From JAKQDH01 sp029558835 (lineage in GTDB: Bacteria > Planctomycetota > Phycisphaerae > UBA1845): DNA of 64,000 bases. Each line of letters opens with the position of its first letter. Position 1 is the first letter of the stretch. The notes beneath the pieces were generated by a model that saw nothing but the letters and a program-made list of their open reading frames with translations, ran no database searches and was not told where the DNA came from. Location: positions 106,394 to 170,393 of the forward strand of contig DAOQSN010000004.1 in NCBI GenBank assembly GCA_035356615.1. Direction: 5' to 3'. The position numbers and the translations under genes were made by a program. This document shows positions 53,101 through 61,090 of the stretch, piece by piece.

Positions 53101-54609
53101 GCGAAGGGCGGTATCGCCCGGCCCGTCCGCAAGAGCCTCGATCTGAAGTTCCAGCCGCAGCAGGGTCGCGTCGAGGCGGTGCGGTTCGAACGGCTCGGCA
53201 CGGCGGGCGTAGTGCAGCGCTTTGACTGGGTCATAGCGCTGACACAAACGGGCCAGCCGTAAGGCAATGGCCGCGTCCGCGGGGTTGCGTTCCAGGTAAG
53301 TCTCCCAGGCGCCGATGCTGCGGCGGGCCTGCCCGGTGTCGAGGTAGGCCTGGCCGAGATACGCAAAGGCGGGGGCACAGCCGGGTTGCCGTTCGACGAG
53401 CGGTTCGAGGGCGTTGATGACGTCGTAGGGTTTGCCCTCGGCCTGGGCGACCAGGGCCGCCAAGAGTGCGGGCTCCTCGCCCGCGCCGGGGGCAGCGGTG
53501 CTACCACCGGTCATCGCGCTCTGGAACTCGGTCAGCCACCGGTGGGCGGCGGACAGATCGCCGGCCGCGACGTACAGGCGAATGACGGACGGCAGGAGCT
53601 GCGCTTGCAGGGCCGGCGGCACCTCATTGAGCACACGGACGGCGAAGTTCGCGGCTTCCTGGGCATTGCCGCGGTGCAGGACAAGCTCGCAATGCAAGCG
53701 GAGGCGTTCGAGGGTCAGGTGGTCCGCGTCGATGTCGTACTGCTCGAGCACCTCGGGAGTCACCGCTTCGAGCGCTTCCAGGTGTGCGGTCGCCCGGGTT
53801 GATTCACCCCACGCCAACCACTCGTCGGCGGCGTACAGCCGCAGTTGCGGGTCAGCGAGGGGTTGGCGTTCGGCCGCTTCGAGGTCGGCCCTGGCCGCGA
53901 CGGCGTCACGCGTGTAAGCCCGGTGCAGGGCTGCTCGGCGCAGGTAGAGAGCCGACGCGTGGGGATTCTGCTCGATGCCCTGCGTGAGCCAGCGTAAGGC
54001 CTCGGGCACCGCGTCGGCGGGCTTCTGGCGCAGCGCGAGGCTGCTGAGCAGGAGAATGGCCTCAATCTGGTCGGGACGGGCTTGGACGAGCCGGGCGGCC
54101 GTGTCGCGTGCTTCAGTGTCCTTGCCCTGTGCGAAGAGGGCTTGACTGAGCAGGAGTTGAGCCTCAGCGTCGTCGGGCTGGACGGCGAGGCGTTGGCGGC
54201 AGATGTAGGCCATTTCGTTGAAGTCGCCGACCCGGGCGTAGAGCTTGGCGAGGGTGGCGCACAGGTGCGCGTCACCGGGCTGGGAGCGCAGGAGCCGCCG
54301 GTAGGCAGCCAGCGCTGCTCCCGCGTGGTCGCGGTCGAGTGGGCGGACCGCGAGATTGGCCTCGGCAAAGCGGGCGAGCTGGTCGCGGTCGTCGGGGAAC
54401 TTAGACAGGTAGACTTTCAGGTGCCTGCAAGCGGCCGCCCAGTCCTGCCGGGCGGCGGCATCCTCGGCGGCGGTCAGGGCCCGATGGGCCGTCACGCGGG
54501 TGCGTACCTGATAGCCTGCCAGCAAGCCGATCGGCAGTACGGTGGCGACCAGGACGACGATCACGAGGATCCTGAGGTTGACCCGTCGGGATGAGGCGAG
54601 GTGCTGCAT
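50107..54609 (-). CDS. Giant TPR protein of the exosortase locus
   Basis: 1500 residues. The ATG at 54609 has AGGGGA upstream and starts a basic N-terminus and one membrane helix (ILVIVVLVATVLPIGLLAG). The rest is about 30-40 TPR repeats of roughly 34 residues, with recurring forms like ALAAYRRLLRSQPGDAHLCA and AYRQALAREPYHAQALNDLA. This resembles PrsT/PEP-CTERM system TPR proteins, which accompany exosortases and exopolysaccharide gene sets; a chain this long is exceptional. It is anchored in the inner membrane with the TPRs outside or inside. It probably scaffolds the export or assembly machinery. Confidence 0.8.
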   Translation of the reverse strand: MQHLASSRRVNLRILVIVVLVATVLPIGLLAGYQVRTRVTAHRALTAAEDAAARQDWAAACRHLKVYLSKFPDDRDQLARFAEANLAVRPLDRDHAGAALAAYRRLLRSQPGDAHLCATLAKLYARVGDFNEMAYICRQRLAVQPDDAEAQLLLSQALFAQGKDTEARDTAARLVQARPDQIEAILLLSSLALRQKPADAVPEALRWLTQGIEQNPHASALYLRRAALHRAYTRDAVAARADLEAAERQPLADPQLRLYAADEWLAWGESTRATAHLEALEAVTPEVLEQYDIDADHLTLERLRLHCELVLHRGNAQEAANFAVRVLNEVPPALQAQLLPSVIRLYVAAGDLSAAHRWLTEFQSAMTGGSTAAPGAGEEPALLAALVAQAEGKPYDVINALEPLVERQPGCAPAFAYLGQAYLDTGQARRSIGAWETYLERNPADAAIALRLARLCQRYDPVKALHYARRAEPFEPHRLDATLLRLELQIEALADGPGDTALRTQLADELTTLRADHPAVTRIVTLQARLATSEDGMGRGIDALEQVLASGDHPLEAALQLATLYQRQQRWTEGIEACARAVARQPDLAAPRILMAGLQVLADQPDAARRTLQEAVAATQGAARLWARLAQAEFEQKHGSPEAAHLRREQLRSELLAVEPDTPLTADQRRTAQLTLARLLLDSPARADGVAFLEELARLDPQQVPPRLALLRLPEVLADPARAQVLVDDLRRIEGDRGARWRTEQVRLWLTQADWTAHAAEAETLLADFVRAHPDLPEPVLALGELNERLGRAAQAADLYQRCADADPRDLSVAARLLTTLQKQARYRDAEIVLNRFPRAAPALSAHRINVALALENYEQALTGLERRLTDDPADAGARLVLAWWTYRHNGDAERALTLLREAADAQNDALFRAVQVRILQAEGRQTEALALLNAAVEHADAFSARLQRAQFLAGSGRLDEAEQDYARLPELAAQPADGWGALAAFYRRAGRPDRTLAALRQGLNQAPDDPSLHRMLVEALLYARDPQQRQEGEARLADLLTAEPDDPQVHLLRAVKLATAPSPADRREAVSLLQELVERDPHNVPAWDLLIRTAPDLGGADDAYARLQRAIGTNPQDTNLRALQAVMELDKGNSDEALTLAEAVLRSDPASLPARQVLAQAAINRKDLDGALRLINETLTLYPHDDTTCAMQANALAATGDTKAARTRLEEFCRTEAGRQSLKARLALVRLCRGAGDTAAVNAVLAELQQLAPQDPRVLAECFRTWAEQGEWPTLIAALLDPDGRPRTLDPALLELGASLLVTAAQGKPEQQQHLHVAVDLLRTVTDLQPDRANGYVQQAQVAYLLGRLDAAADAYRQALAREPYHAQALNDLAWILHEHLQRPEEALTLADKGVARYPDDPHLLDTRGVILTTLGRLDAAREDLERCVSLTETVPATRAQALLHLGRVLVRQNQYADAQARLNEALTLDQQHQVLSDAERAEIERLLTSTHASADRSP

Positions 54610-54798
54610 GGGCGTCCCCTTCGTATCCCCGCGTGCTTCAGGCGGGGGCAGTTTGTTCGTCCGTGGGCCCGATAACCAAAGGCGCGCGGGTGCGTCACGT
54701 ACTGCGCGCACCGGGCCCCCTTGTTTTTCGTCGTGGCCGGCACCTTGCTTGAGACGATCGGTGAGGAGAGACCACACGGCCGAGGGGGATAGGAAGAC

Positions 54799-54835
54799 GG
54801 GCCGCACGGCGAGGCTATGCCCCGCCGTGCGGCCC
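54799..54835. repeat. Long hairpin between PEP-CTERM and TPR genes
   Basis: Perfect 13-bp stem GGGCCGCACGGCG (54799-54811) / CGCCGTGCGGCCC (54823-54835), 11-nt loop, no U-tract. It lies in the 360-bp gap downstream of the PEP-CTERM gene, and may end or stabilise its mRNA. No gene is seen in the gap 54610-54968. Confidence 0.55.
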
Positions 54836-54968
54836 GAGTGAAGTTGCAGCCTGGTCCCGCCGGCTACCCTTTGCCCCAGTCCCGGTTCCCGGCGGCTGCT
54901 CGGACGGGGCATTTGACACAGGCTCTACGCTGGTCGTAGGGGCCTGCTTCCCGCTCCCGCAAGGATCG

Positions 54969-55592
54969 TTACGACAGCCGACGACGGCACCAGGTAACCA
55001 ACCCCAGCCCGAACGCGCCGAGCAGTACCGCACCAGGGACAGGGACGAGCTTAGTGCTGGCGGTACTGTTCAGTGCCGGCTGCCCCTCAAACTGCACGGC
55101 GATGAGGCTGGCTCCGCCCAGCGCCAATCCACCGCCGCGGCCGGTGTGGTTCCCGGGCAACATCGGGGTGCATACGCCGGCGGCGCCGTTGGTGAAAACG
55201 ACCAGGGTATTGCCTGAACGACCGGCCCCAGCGGACGACATCCACAGCGTCACTACCGCGTCGTTGTGTTCGCCGCCCGGGGTGCCAACGCCTTCCCAAA
55301 CCAGCGGCGGCTCTTCGCCGATGGCGACGGAAACGAGTCCTCCGCGAGAGAGAGGAGCGTTGGCAGGAACGGACAGCGTACCCAGCAGTGGATCGCAATC
55401 CCACGGCGGGATACCCAGCGTCAAAGCCGTTGGTTCAGCGGTCGTCGGTGCCAGGCAGGGGTTGTCGGCGGCGCCTCGTGCGGCATGCACATCGATCAAC
55501 CCGAATGTGAAAACAGGCTCGACGGCGTACGCGGGTACCGACGCCGCTATGAGCAAGATACAACCGACTGCAATCGCCTTGTCCATCGCCAT
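54969..55592 (-). CDS. PEP-CTERM-type sorted surface protein
   Basis: 207 residues from ATG 55592 (AGAAGGG six bases upstream; an earlier ATG two codons away is possible). A signal peptide ends near PAYAVEP. The centre is a beta-rich domain with Gly and Thr and no known family. The C-terminus has the variant sorting signal VPVPGAVLLGAFGLGLVTW then CRRRLS, in which PVPGA replaces PEP. The same signal type is on the two proteins upstream (IPAPGAVVLGALGL). Exosortase at 58.5 kb should cleave it and leave the body on the surface. Confidence 0.8.
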   Translation of the reverse strand: MAMDKAIAVGCILLIAASVPAYAVEPVFTFGLIDVHAARGAADNPCLAPTTAEPTALTLGIPPWDCDPLLGTLSVPANAPLSRGGLVSVAIGEEPPLVWEGVGTPGGEHNDAVVTLWMSSAGAGRSGNTLVVFTNGAAGVCTPMLPGNHTGRGGGLALGGASLIAVQFEGQPALNSTASTKLVPVPGAVLLGAFGLGLVTWCRRRLS

Positions 55593-55658
55593 TCCCATCC
55601 CTTCTGCCTGCTGCGGCCGCCTGGAACAACCAGGCGGGCAGCGCGTTTCAGCGCGGGG

Positions 55659-56348
55659 CTAGCTCTTGCGGCGGTTGACCCAGCCCACGAGGCTCAGTCC
55701 GAGGGCGCCGAGGACAACCGCTCCCGGCGCGGGGATCCGAACCAACTGGTCCTGCTTCTGATGAGCGAACTCACCGGCGTGCCCGGCCGTATAGAGGTTC
55801 ATCACCCGCACCTGGCCGATGGTGTTGCCCCAGTTGGTGTACCACGACCCACCGGGCGCCACGGCGGCGACGGCCTCGTTGTACCAGGCCAGCGCCTGGC
55901 CGTTGATCGAGGTGACCTCCTGCTCGATGTACCAGATTGCCTCCTGCAACTCGTCCGCGGACGCGTTCCGGCTCGAGCCGGCGTAGTTGTAGTTGGACAA
56001 CGTGCCGTCGGTGAACCGGGTGTACAGGTAGGCCGTTTTGGCATCCAGCGGGTCCGGGTTGCCGCCGGCAACGCCGCCACCGATCGCGGCGGTGTTCAGG
56101 ACCACGCTGTAGGGAGTGTTGTAAGCGATGTACTCGTTCCGCTCGATGCAGAACGTGACGAAATCGTAGCTGCTCTGTGCCACGTTGGTGACGAAGGGCA
56201 CGGGTATGGTGCCAACGTCTCTAACGTCAAACTCTCCGCCGTTGGTCGTGCCATATCCGTCGAACAGGCGAATCTGCATGTCAGCCAGCGCCGGAAGCGC
56301 CGTCACCGCCACCCCGAACACAGCCATGATGATGTATGTCTTACGCAC
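55659..56348 (-). CDS. PEP-CTERM protein with thioester-domain motifs (1)
   Basis: 229 residues, start ATG 56348 with AAAGGAG upstream. Signal peptide at 1-22 (ends LPALA-D). It has the thioester-domain pair: FCIE with Cys67 in DFVTFCIERNEYI, and LQEAIW with Gln135 in ADELQEAIWYIEQE. TAYLYTRFTDGTL between them is also typical. Thioester domains form a Cys-Gln bond that reacts with surface amines. The sorting signal is IPAPGAVVLGALGLSLVGW then VNRRKS. It is a close paralogue of the next gene (56471). Function as a covalent adhesin is inference. Confidence 0.75.
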   Translation of the reverse strand: MRKTYIIMAVFGVAVTALPALADMQIRLFDGYGTTNGGEFDVRDVGTIPVPFVTNVAQSSYDFVTFCIERNEYIAYNTPYSVVLNTAAIGGGVAGGNPDPLDAKTAYLYTRFTDGTLSNYNYAGSSRNASADELQEAIWYIEQEVTSINGQALAWYNEAVAAVAPGGSWYTNWGNTIGQVRVMNLYTAGHAGEFAHQKQDQLVRIPAPGAVVLGALGLSLVGWVNRRKS

Positions 56349-56470
56349 GGTTAGCTCTCCTTTCCTCGTGCAAGCTTCTTGTAGACTGCGAATGTCCCGG
56401 ACCCTCCCGCGGTTCTCCCGCGGAACCTCGCGGACCGACCACGGGCTCCGGGGCGCGCTTCAGCGTCGGG

Positions 56471-57169
56471 TTAGCTCCGCCGACGGTTGATCCAACCTAC
56501 CAGGCCCAGCCCCAGAGCGCCCAGCACAACGGCTCCCGGAGCGGGAATGCGGACCAAGAGGTCCTGCCTGTGGAACGTGGAGTTGCCGGCGTAGCCGACG
56601 GCGTAGAGGTTCATGACGCGCACGTTGCCAATCGAGTCGGCACCCCACTGCGCGAACCACGAACCACCCGCGGCGACGGCAGTGGCGGCCTCGTTGTACC
56701 AGGTCAACGCCTGCCCATTGAGCGTGGCGCTTTCCTGCTCGAGGTAGTAGATCACTTCCTGCAACTCGTTCGCCGAGGCGTCCCGACCGATGCCGGAATC
56801 GGCGTAGTCGTAGCCGGACAACGTGCCGTCGGTGAACTGAGAGAACAGGTAGGCCGTTTTCGCATCCAGCGGGTCGGGTGTCCCGCCGCCGACGCCGCCA
56901 CGAATGGCGACGGTGTTGAGAACCACGTCGTACGTGGTGTCGTAGTCAACGTACTCGTTGCCCTCGATGCAGAACGTAATGAAGTCGTGGGGGGCCTGGA
57001 ACACGCTCGTCACGAAGGGAATGGGCGTGCTCCCCACGTCGTCCACGTCGAACTCTCCACCGAAGTTCGTGCCATACCCGTCGTACAGGCGAAGCTGCAT
57101 GTCGCCCAGTGCCGGCAGCGCCGTCACGGACAGGGCCAGCACGGCGATGATGAAATATGCCTTACGCAT
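56471..57169 (-). CDS. PEP-CTERM protein with thioester-domain motifs (2)
   Basis: 232 residues, start ATG 57169 with AAGGAG upstream. Signal peptide at 1-22. Thioester motifs are FCIE with Cys67 (FITFCIEGNEYVDYD) and LQEVIY with Gln137 (ANELQEVIYYLEQE). The sorting signal is IPAPGAVVLGALGLGLVGW then INRRRS. It aligns along its whole length with 55659-56348, so the two arose by tandem duplication. Both should be cut by the exosortase. Residues near 85-100 (GGGVAGGNPDPLDAK in one copy and GGVGGGTPDPLDAK in the other) are also conserved. Confidence 0.75.
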   Translation of the reverse strand: MRKAYFIIAVLALSVTALPALGDMQLRLYDGYGTNFGGEFDVDDVGSTPIPFVTSVFQAPHDFITFCIEGNEYVDYDTTYDVVLNTVAIRGGVGGGTPDPLDAKTAYLFSQFTDGTLSGYDYADSGIGRDASANELQEVIYYLEQESATLNGQALTWYNEAATAVAAGGSWFAQWGADSIGNVRVMNLYAVGYAGNSTFHRQDLLVRIPAPGAVVLGALGLGLVGWINRRRS

Positions 57170-57302
57170 GATTGACTCTCCTTTTCCTCCTGCGCGTCCC
57201 CTGGGGACGCAGAACCTGCAAGACACTGTGGGGATTCCGTCCGGAAGCCCCACCGCAGGCGGCGGACGCGGTGCCCGGCCGTCTGCCGAGTGCGAACAGA
57301 GG

Positions 57303-57875
57303 TTAGCAGGAGTACGGAGGTGCGCGCGGCGCGGCCGGGGCCACGACCTGCTGCGGATGCCCCGCAGGCCGGTCGTCGTACCGCCAGCGCTCCGGAGAGG
57401 GTGCGAACCCCACGTCGTCGTCCGGCACGTCAAACAAACAGGGCGGCGGCGCGTGGAACTCAAAGTCGAACGCGACGGCGTGCCCGATCTGGAACGGGCC
57501 GCCGGTGTGATACCAGTCGGGGAACGTGTCCAGCAAGTGAAGGCGCTTCGCCGAGCGCACGACCTGCCAGGTTCCCAAGCTGAGCATGGCGGACACAAAC
57601 AAGCTCGCGCTGCCGGCCAAACCCGGCAACTCACGCACTGTCGTGGCGGCATCAAGCGCGGCGGGCGGCAGAGCCGGGCTGAGCGAGCGGCCTGACCAAC
57701 CGCCCAGCACATCAGGTGACGGCGAGGTTGCCACGCGGGCCAAGGCCGCGACAGCAACGCTCTGACCCGGCGTCGATTGCGGCACGTCACACGCGACATG
57801 CAGATCGCCACGTGCCTGGGACGCACCGCCCGCGCTGAGCAGCAGGACAAGGAAGAATGTGGCGACCCTCTTCAC
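57303..57875 (-). CDS. Secreted protein of the exosortase locus, unknown
   Basis: 190 residues from GTG 57875 (GGAGAG four bases upstream). A signal peptide is clear (VKRVATFFLVLLLSAGGASQ, cut after ARG). The body is Pro/Ala-rich; the second half has aromatic patches (FPDWYHTGGPFQIGHAVAFD and ERWRYDDRPAGHP). No sorting signal follows; the chain ends PRAPPYSC, with a terminal cysteine. A good promoter lies just upstream. It is the first gene of the leftward surface-protein genes. I do not recognise a family. Confidence 0.6.
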   Translation of the reverse strand: MKRVATFFLVLLLSAGGASQARGDLHVACDVPQSTPGQSVAVAALARVATSPSPDVLGGWSGRSLSPALPPAALDAATTVRELPGLAGSASLFVSAMLSLGTWQVVRSAKRLHLLDTFPDWYHTGGPFQIGHAVAFDFEFHAPPPCLFDVPDDDVGFAPSPERWRYDDRPAGHPQQVVAPAAPRAPPYSC

Positions 57876-57943
57876 AACGCTCTCCGTACGCGCGCTCGGC
57901 GGACGGCGATGCCGTCTCGCGCGGCGCACTGTTTAGTCGTTGC

Positions 57944-57973
57944 ATTGTACGCACTTTGACGCCGATTCGTCAA
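57944..57973 (-). promoter_or_regulatory. Promoter of the secreted protein gene
   Basis: On the minus strand, TTGACG (57973-57968), an 18-bp spacer and TACAAT (57949-57944). Transcription should start near 57937, about 60 nt before the GTG. Confidence 0.55.
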
Positions 57974-58044
57974 GGAAGTTGAATCTGGTTCGTGAGGATC
58001 ACGAGATGGGACGTGGAGGGTTCCGAGGGCGCCCCGATGCAGAG

Positions 58045-58563
58045 TCAACCCACGGGCTTGCGTCCTCTAAGGCACCCGGTAATCAGCAGCAGGACTCCGA
58101 GAGCTGCGGCAATAGCCTGACGGCCTCCAAAGCCGGGAGACCTGCCCAGGCCGAGGTAGTCAGCCAGCAGCGTCAGCGACCCGGTAAGCAGACCGATAAC
58201 CGCGAGGGTCGGGATTCTTAATAGAGCGCCCGTGAGCAACAAGACCGCGGCGAGGAGCACACCGGCCCATTGTTGGTAACCGAAGCCTTGTGTGTTTCCC
58301 AGGCGCAACTGGTCGGCAAGGAGGGCAAGCAGCAGCAGGTATAGCCCGAGAACCGTCAGAACGGCCGCATGGTGCAGGGACCGACCGGTTGCGCCCAGGT
58401 TCCGGGCGCTGGGAACGGTGCCGCTGGCTGCGCCACCTGCGGGAAGCCCCGGCGGGACCGGTAGCGGCGGCGTCGCGCGCGGTTCATCCGGAGTAGGGCG
58501 GACGGGTCGAGGACGTTCGGGAAGGCCCGACTGAGTTTCGCGGGGTTCAGGTCCGTTGGTCAC
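58045..58563 (-). CDS. Small membrane protein coupled to exosortase
   Basis: 172 residues. The GTG at 58563 lies before the exosortase stop codon (17-bp overlap) and has GAGGAG upstream. The first ~60 residues are Pro/Arg-rich and likely cytoplasmic. The rest is about four hydrophobic helices (AVLTVLGLYLLLLALLAD, AGVLLAAVLLLTGALLR, AVIGLLTGSLTLLADYLGL, AIAAALGVLLLITGCL). No known family. Overlap with the exosortase gene argues for a joint function. Confidence 0.6.
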   Translation of the reverse strand: MTNGPEPRETQSGLPERPRPVRPTPDEPRATPPLPVPPGLPAGGAASGTVPSARNLGATGRSLHHAAVLTVLGLYLLLLALLADQLRLGNTQGFGYQQWAGVLLAAVLLLTGALLRIPTLAVIGLLTGSLTLLADYLGLGRSPGFGGRQAIAAALGVLLLITGCLRGRKPVG

Positions 58564-59452
58564 GGGGTGGGGGCTCCTCAATGAGACGACCCATAAGCCA
58601 GAGCTCACCGATGAGGATGAGCAGCGCGAGGGGCATCATGGTAAGCCCGGCGCCGTCGTGGAAGAAGCGTTCGGCCGTGGCCGACGAGGCCACGAGGAAG
58701 AGCACGGCCGTAACGACGAGGCGAGCGAGGTTGCAGAGAATGGCCACCGGAATGCTCGAGATGAGCAAGGTGATCTTCTGCCAGCGGGGTCGGGGAACAA
58801 GGTAAGCCAGGGTGGCCGCCACCACCACGAACGCCGTGAGCATGCGCAGACCGCTGCACGCCTCGGCAACGGCTACCTGCACCTCGTGGTTGAGAAGCAG
58901 CGTGTTGCCTTCGCGGATGACGGTAACCCCGAACAATTCCAGCAGACAGACGGCCCCGGTGGTGGCAAGTTGCTGGAGCGGGCCGGCGATGCAGTTGTGC
59001 AGCACGCCGGGCAGGGGGACGGCCAGCAGCAAGAACGCCAGGATCCAGCGTAGGCGACGGAGACATTCGGTACCCGCCACGAGCCAGACCAAGGCGGCAA
59101 CGGTGAGCACGAGGGAGTACCGTTCGGCGGACTCATACAGGTAGATGAGCCCGAAGCCCCGCGCCGCCTGGGCAACCACCAGCAGCGCCAGACCCCACCA
59201 GCACGGTTGGATGCCGCAGGACTGCAAGTGGCGGCGGTCGTGCCAGAGCATGTACAGGGCCGCCAACGGTACCAGTTGCCCGACGGAATAGTTGTCGTCG
59301 CGCTGCCAGTCCGCAAACAGACGGACGAGCGTTGCCCAGTAGCACCAAGTCAGCCCGGCCGCCAACGCCAGCGCGGTGCCCATGCCGCGCCAGGCGGCCG
59401 CTGCCTGGAGCTCCGCGGGACGAGGGCAAGTGATGGGAGTGGATCGCGTCAC
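58547..59452 (-). CDS. Exosortase/archaeosortase family transpeptidase
   Basis: 301-residue polytopic membrane enzyme. All three catalytic residues are present: Cys199 in AEACSGLRML, Arg244 in LCNLARLV, His265 in FFHDGAGLTM. VPLPGVLHN is also conserved. Exosortase cleaves PEP-CTERM proteins at the membrane and sends them to the outer surface, probably attached to glycan. Which XrtA-Z subfamily it is cannot be told by eye; the substrates in this locus carry PAPGA/PVPGA instead of PEP. The start is GTG 59452; the N-terminal ~20 residues are variable. Confidence 0.93.
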   Translation of the reverse strand: MTRSTPITCPRPAELQAAAAWRGMGTALALAAGLTWCYWATLVRLFADWQRDDNYSVGQLVPLAALYMLWHDRRHLQSCGIQPCWWGLALLVVAQAARGFGLIYLYESAERYSLVLTVAALVWLVAGTECLRRLRWILAFLLLAVPLPGVLHNCIAGPLQQLATTGAVCLLELFGVTVIREGNTLLLNHEVQVAVAEACSGLRMLTAFVVVAATLAYLVPRPRWQKITLLISSIPVAILCNLARLVVTAVLFLVASSATAERFFHDGAGLTMMPLALLILIGELWLMGRLIEEPPPRDQRT

Positions 59453-59641
59453 GTCAATTGCACCGCTGGGTCTGCGTCACCTGATTCCCCGTATGTAGCG
59501 GGCGCGTACGCTGTCCTTCCGGGAAACGGCATTCACCTCGCGGCCACCACCGAAGGGCGCCGGCAGTCCGCATCATGGTACGTCGCGGGTTGGCCCCCTC
59601 GAGGTGAATCACAATACAACGGGCACGGATAGCCGTTTCTC

Positions 59642-60346
59642 CTATGGTCGTTCCCGCAGGGCATCCTGCACGGCCGTGGTCAAGGTCGCCGCGATCAGCG
59701 GTGCGGCCTCTTCCAGAAACGCGCGTCCCCATTGCTCGGCTTGCGTCTGGTCGGCGGCAGCGGTGGTCGTGGAGACCTGTACCTGGGCGACATAATGGAC
59801 GGGCGTCGGCGAGCGCCACAAGCGCGCGCGCAACGCGGACACGTCGGCGCTGCGCTGACCGCTGATGTCATAGTAATTCAGCACCGTAACCTGTCCGGCG
59901 TCGAGCCCACCCCGGCCGAAGCGGTAGCGCCGCAGGGGCACGACGCTCCCGTCAACCGTCCGGAGTTCCTCGCCGACGGCTTCCAACCTCGCCCAGCCGG
60001 CCGCGGGGTAGCAGACTTCCGGTCGATGCGGCAGCAGGTCACGGAAGTGTACACCGTAAGCGATGTACAGAGCGACTGCGCCGGCAGCGTCCTGCCGGGT
60101 GTAGATGCGGTTGACGAAGTCATCGACGTCCGCGGCCTGGATGGTGGCCTCATCCAACGGCAAGTCCTGTCCGACCCACGGGCCGATCACGGTGGGCAGG
60201 CGGTTCAGTGTGCCGCGCGCGAGTACGGCCGCACCCGAGGGGCCGCCCAAACGCTCAGCCAGAGCGCGGTAGCCGAACCCGCCGGCCAGTAGGACCAGCA
60301 GGGCCACGCAGGCACTCGCGGCAGGGTTGAGTCGTGGGCGCTGCAA
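59642..60346 (-). CDS. EpsI family protein, exosortase-associated
   Basis: 234 residues; the TTG at 60346 is set by AAAGGA nine bases upstream. An N-terminal membrane anchor (ACVALLVLLAGGFGYRALAE) is followed by the EpsI domain: WVGQDLPLDE, YTRQDAAGAVALYIAYG and the hallmark HRPEVCYPAAGWARLE. EpsI proteins are regularly fused or adjacent to exosortase, and needed for its system. The gene precedes the exosortase with about 190 bp between. The C-terminal ~60 residues are helical and Ala-rich. Confidence 0.88.
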   Translation of the reverse strand: MQRPRLNPAASACVALLVLLAGGFGYRALAERLGGPSGAAVLARGTLNRLPTVIGPWVGQDLPLDEATIQAADVDDFVNRIYTRQDAAGAVALYIAYGVHFRDLLPHRPEVCYPAAGWARLEAVGEELRTVDGSVVPLRRYRFGRGGLDAGQVTVLNYYDISGQRSADVSALRARLWRSPTPVHYVAQVQVSTTTAAADQTQAEQWGRAFLEEAAPLIAATLTTAVQDALRERP

Positions 60347-61090
60347 ACTGCGTTTTCCTTTCGCATCAACGACACTGATCCAATTCGGCGGAGGCCGGCC
60401 GGTTCGTGACCAGCCCGCGGGGCCGGCCGACGGCCGGCAGCGTGAGTCACCGTACGCAAACCTGCGTCACCGGCAGCGGCTTTACGCCGCTTCCGGACGG
60501 CCTCGGTTTGGATCCTGGCGCCGCGGCGCGCGCGGGTTCCCAGCTACGTCATCGGCAGAAACGATCGCCTGAGCGGACCTTCAGCGTGGGAGCTCGGGGA
60601 CCGATAAGTTCGCCGCCGAGGCGGACGCGACCGTGGTCCGCGTGCTCGGGTGCCGTGGGTTTCGGGGCGGTCAGGCACGACTGGCGGGGGAGGTGGGGCC
60701 GCAGTGTCGCATCGGTCGGGAGACGAAGGGGAATTGTAAGTTACAGGTGGAGGGGTGCGCCCGATCACCGGGTGCCCCATGCACGTGCCCGTGGGCCACA
60801 AGCTGCCGGCCGAGGCGCGGGGCCCAGGAGGATGCCAATGCCAGGAGGGGACTATGGCGACACTTCACGTGGCGTTCCTGACGTTGGGCTTGGGGGTTTC
60901 TGGCTCCGGTAATCCGGTGGTACATTTCGCGGCACAGGCTGCAGGGGGAGGTTCTCGGCAGGTGGCACTGTCCGCGGCGCCGGGCCGAACGACTCCGGGG
61001 AGCGAGCGTGACGGAACCTCGGTGGCCTCGGCCGGGGACGCCGCGCAGGGCGTGGTAGACGGCATGGCCCGTGATATCGAGATCGGTACG
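60347..61090. other. Divergent intergenic region, EpsI / lipoprotein
   Basis: About 740 bp. An open frame continues upstream of the lipoprotein (from 60755), but it lacks a signal peptide at its start and coding character, so I treat it as a leader. Promoters for both divergent genes should lie here, but no clear -10/-35 pair was seen. Confidence 0.4.

Noticed and set aside
60755..61090. N-terminal extension of the lipoprotein
   Set aside because: The extension would place the lipoprotein signal inside the chain; the lipobox requires a start near 61091-61100.
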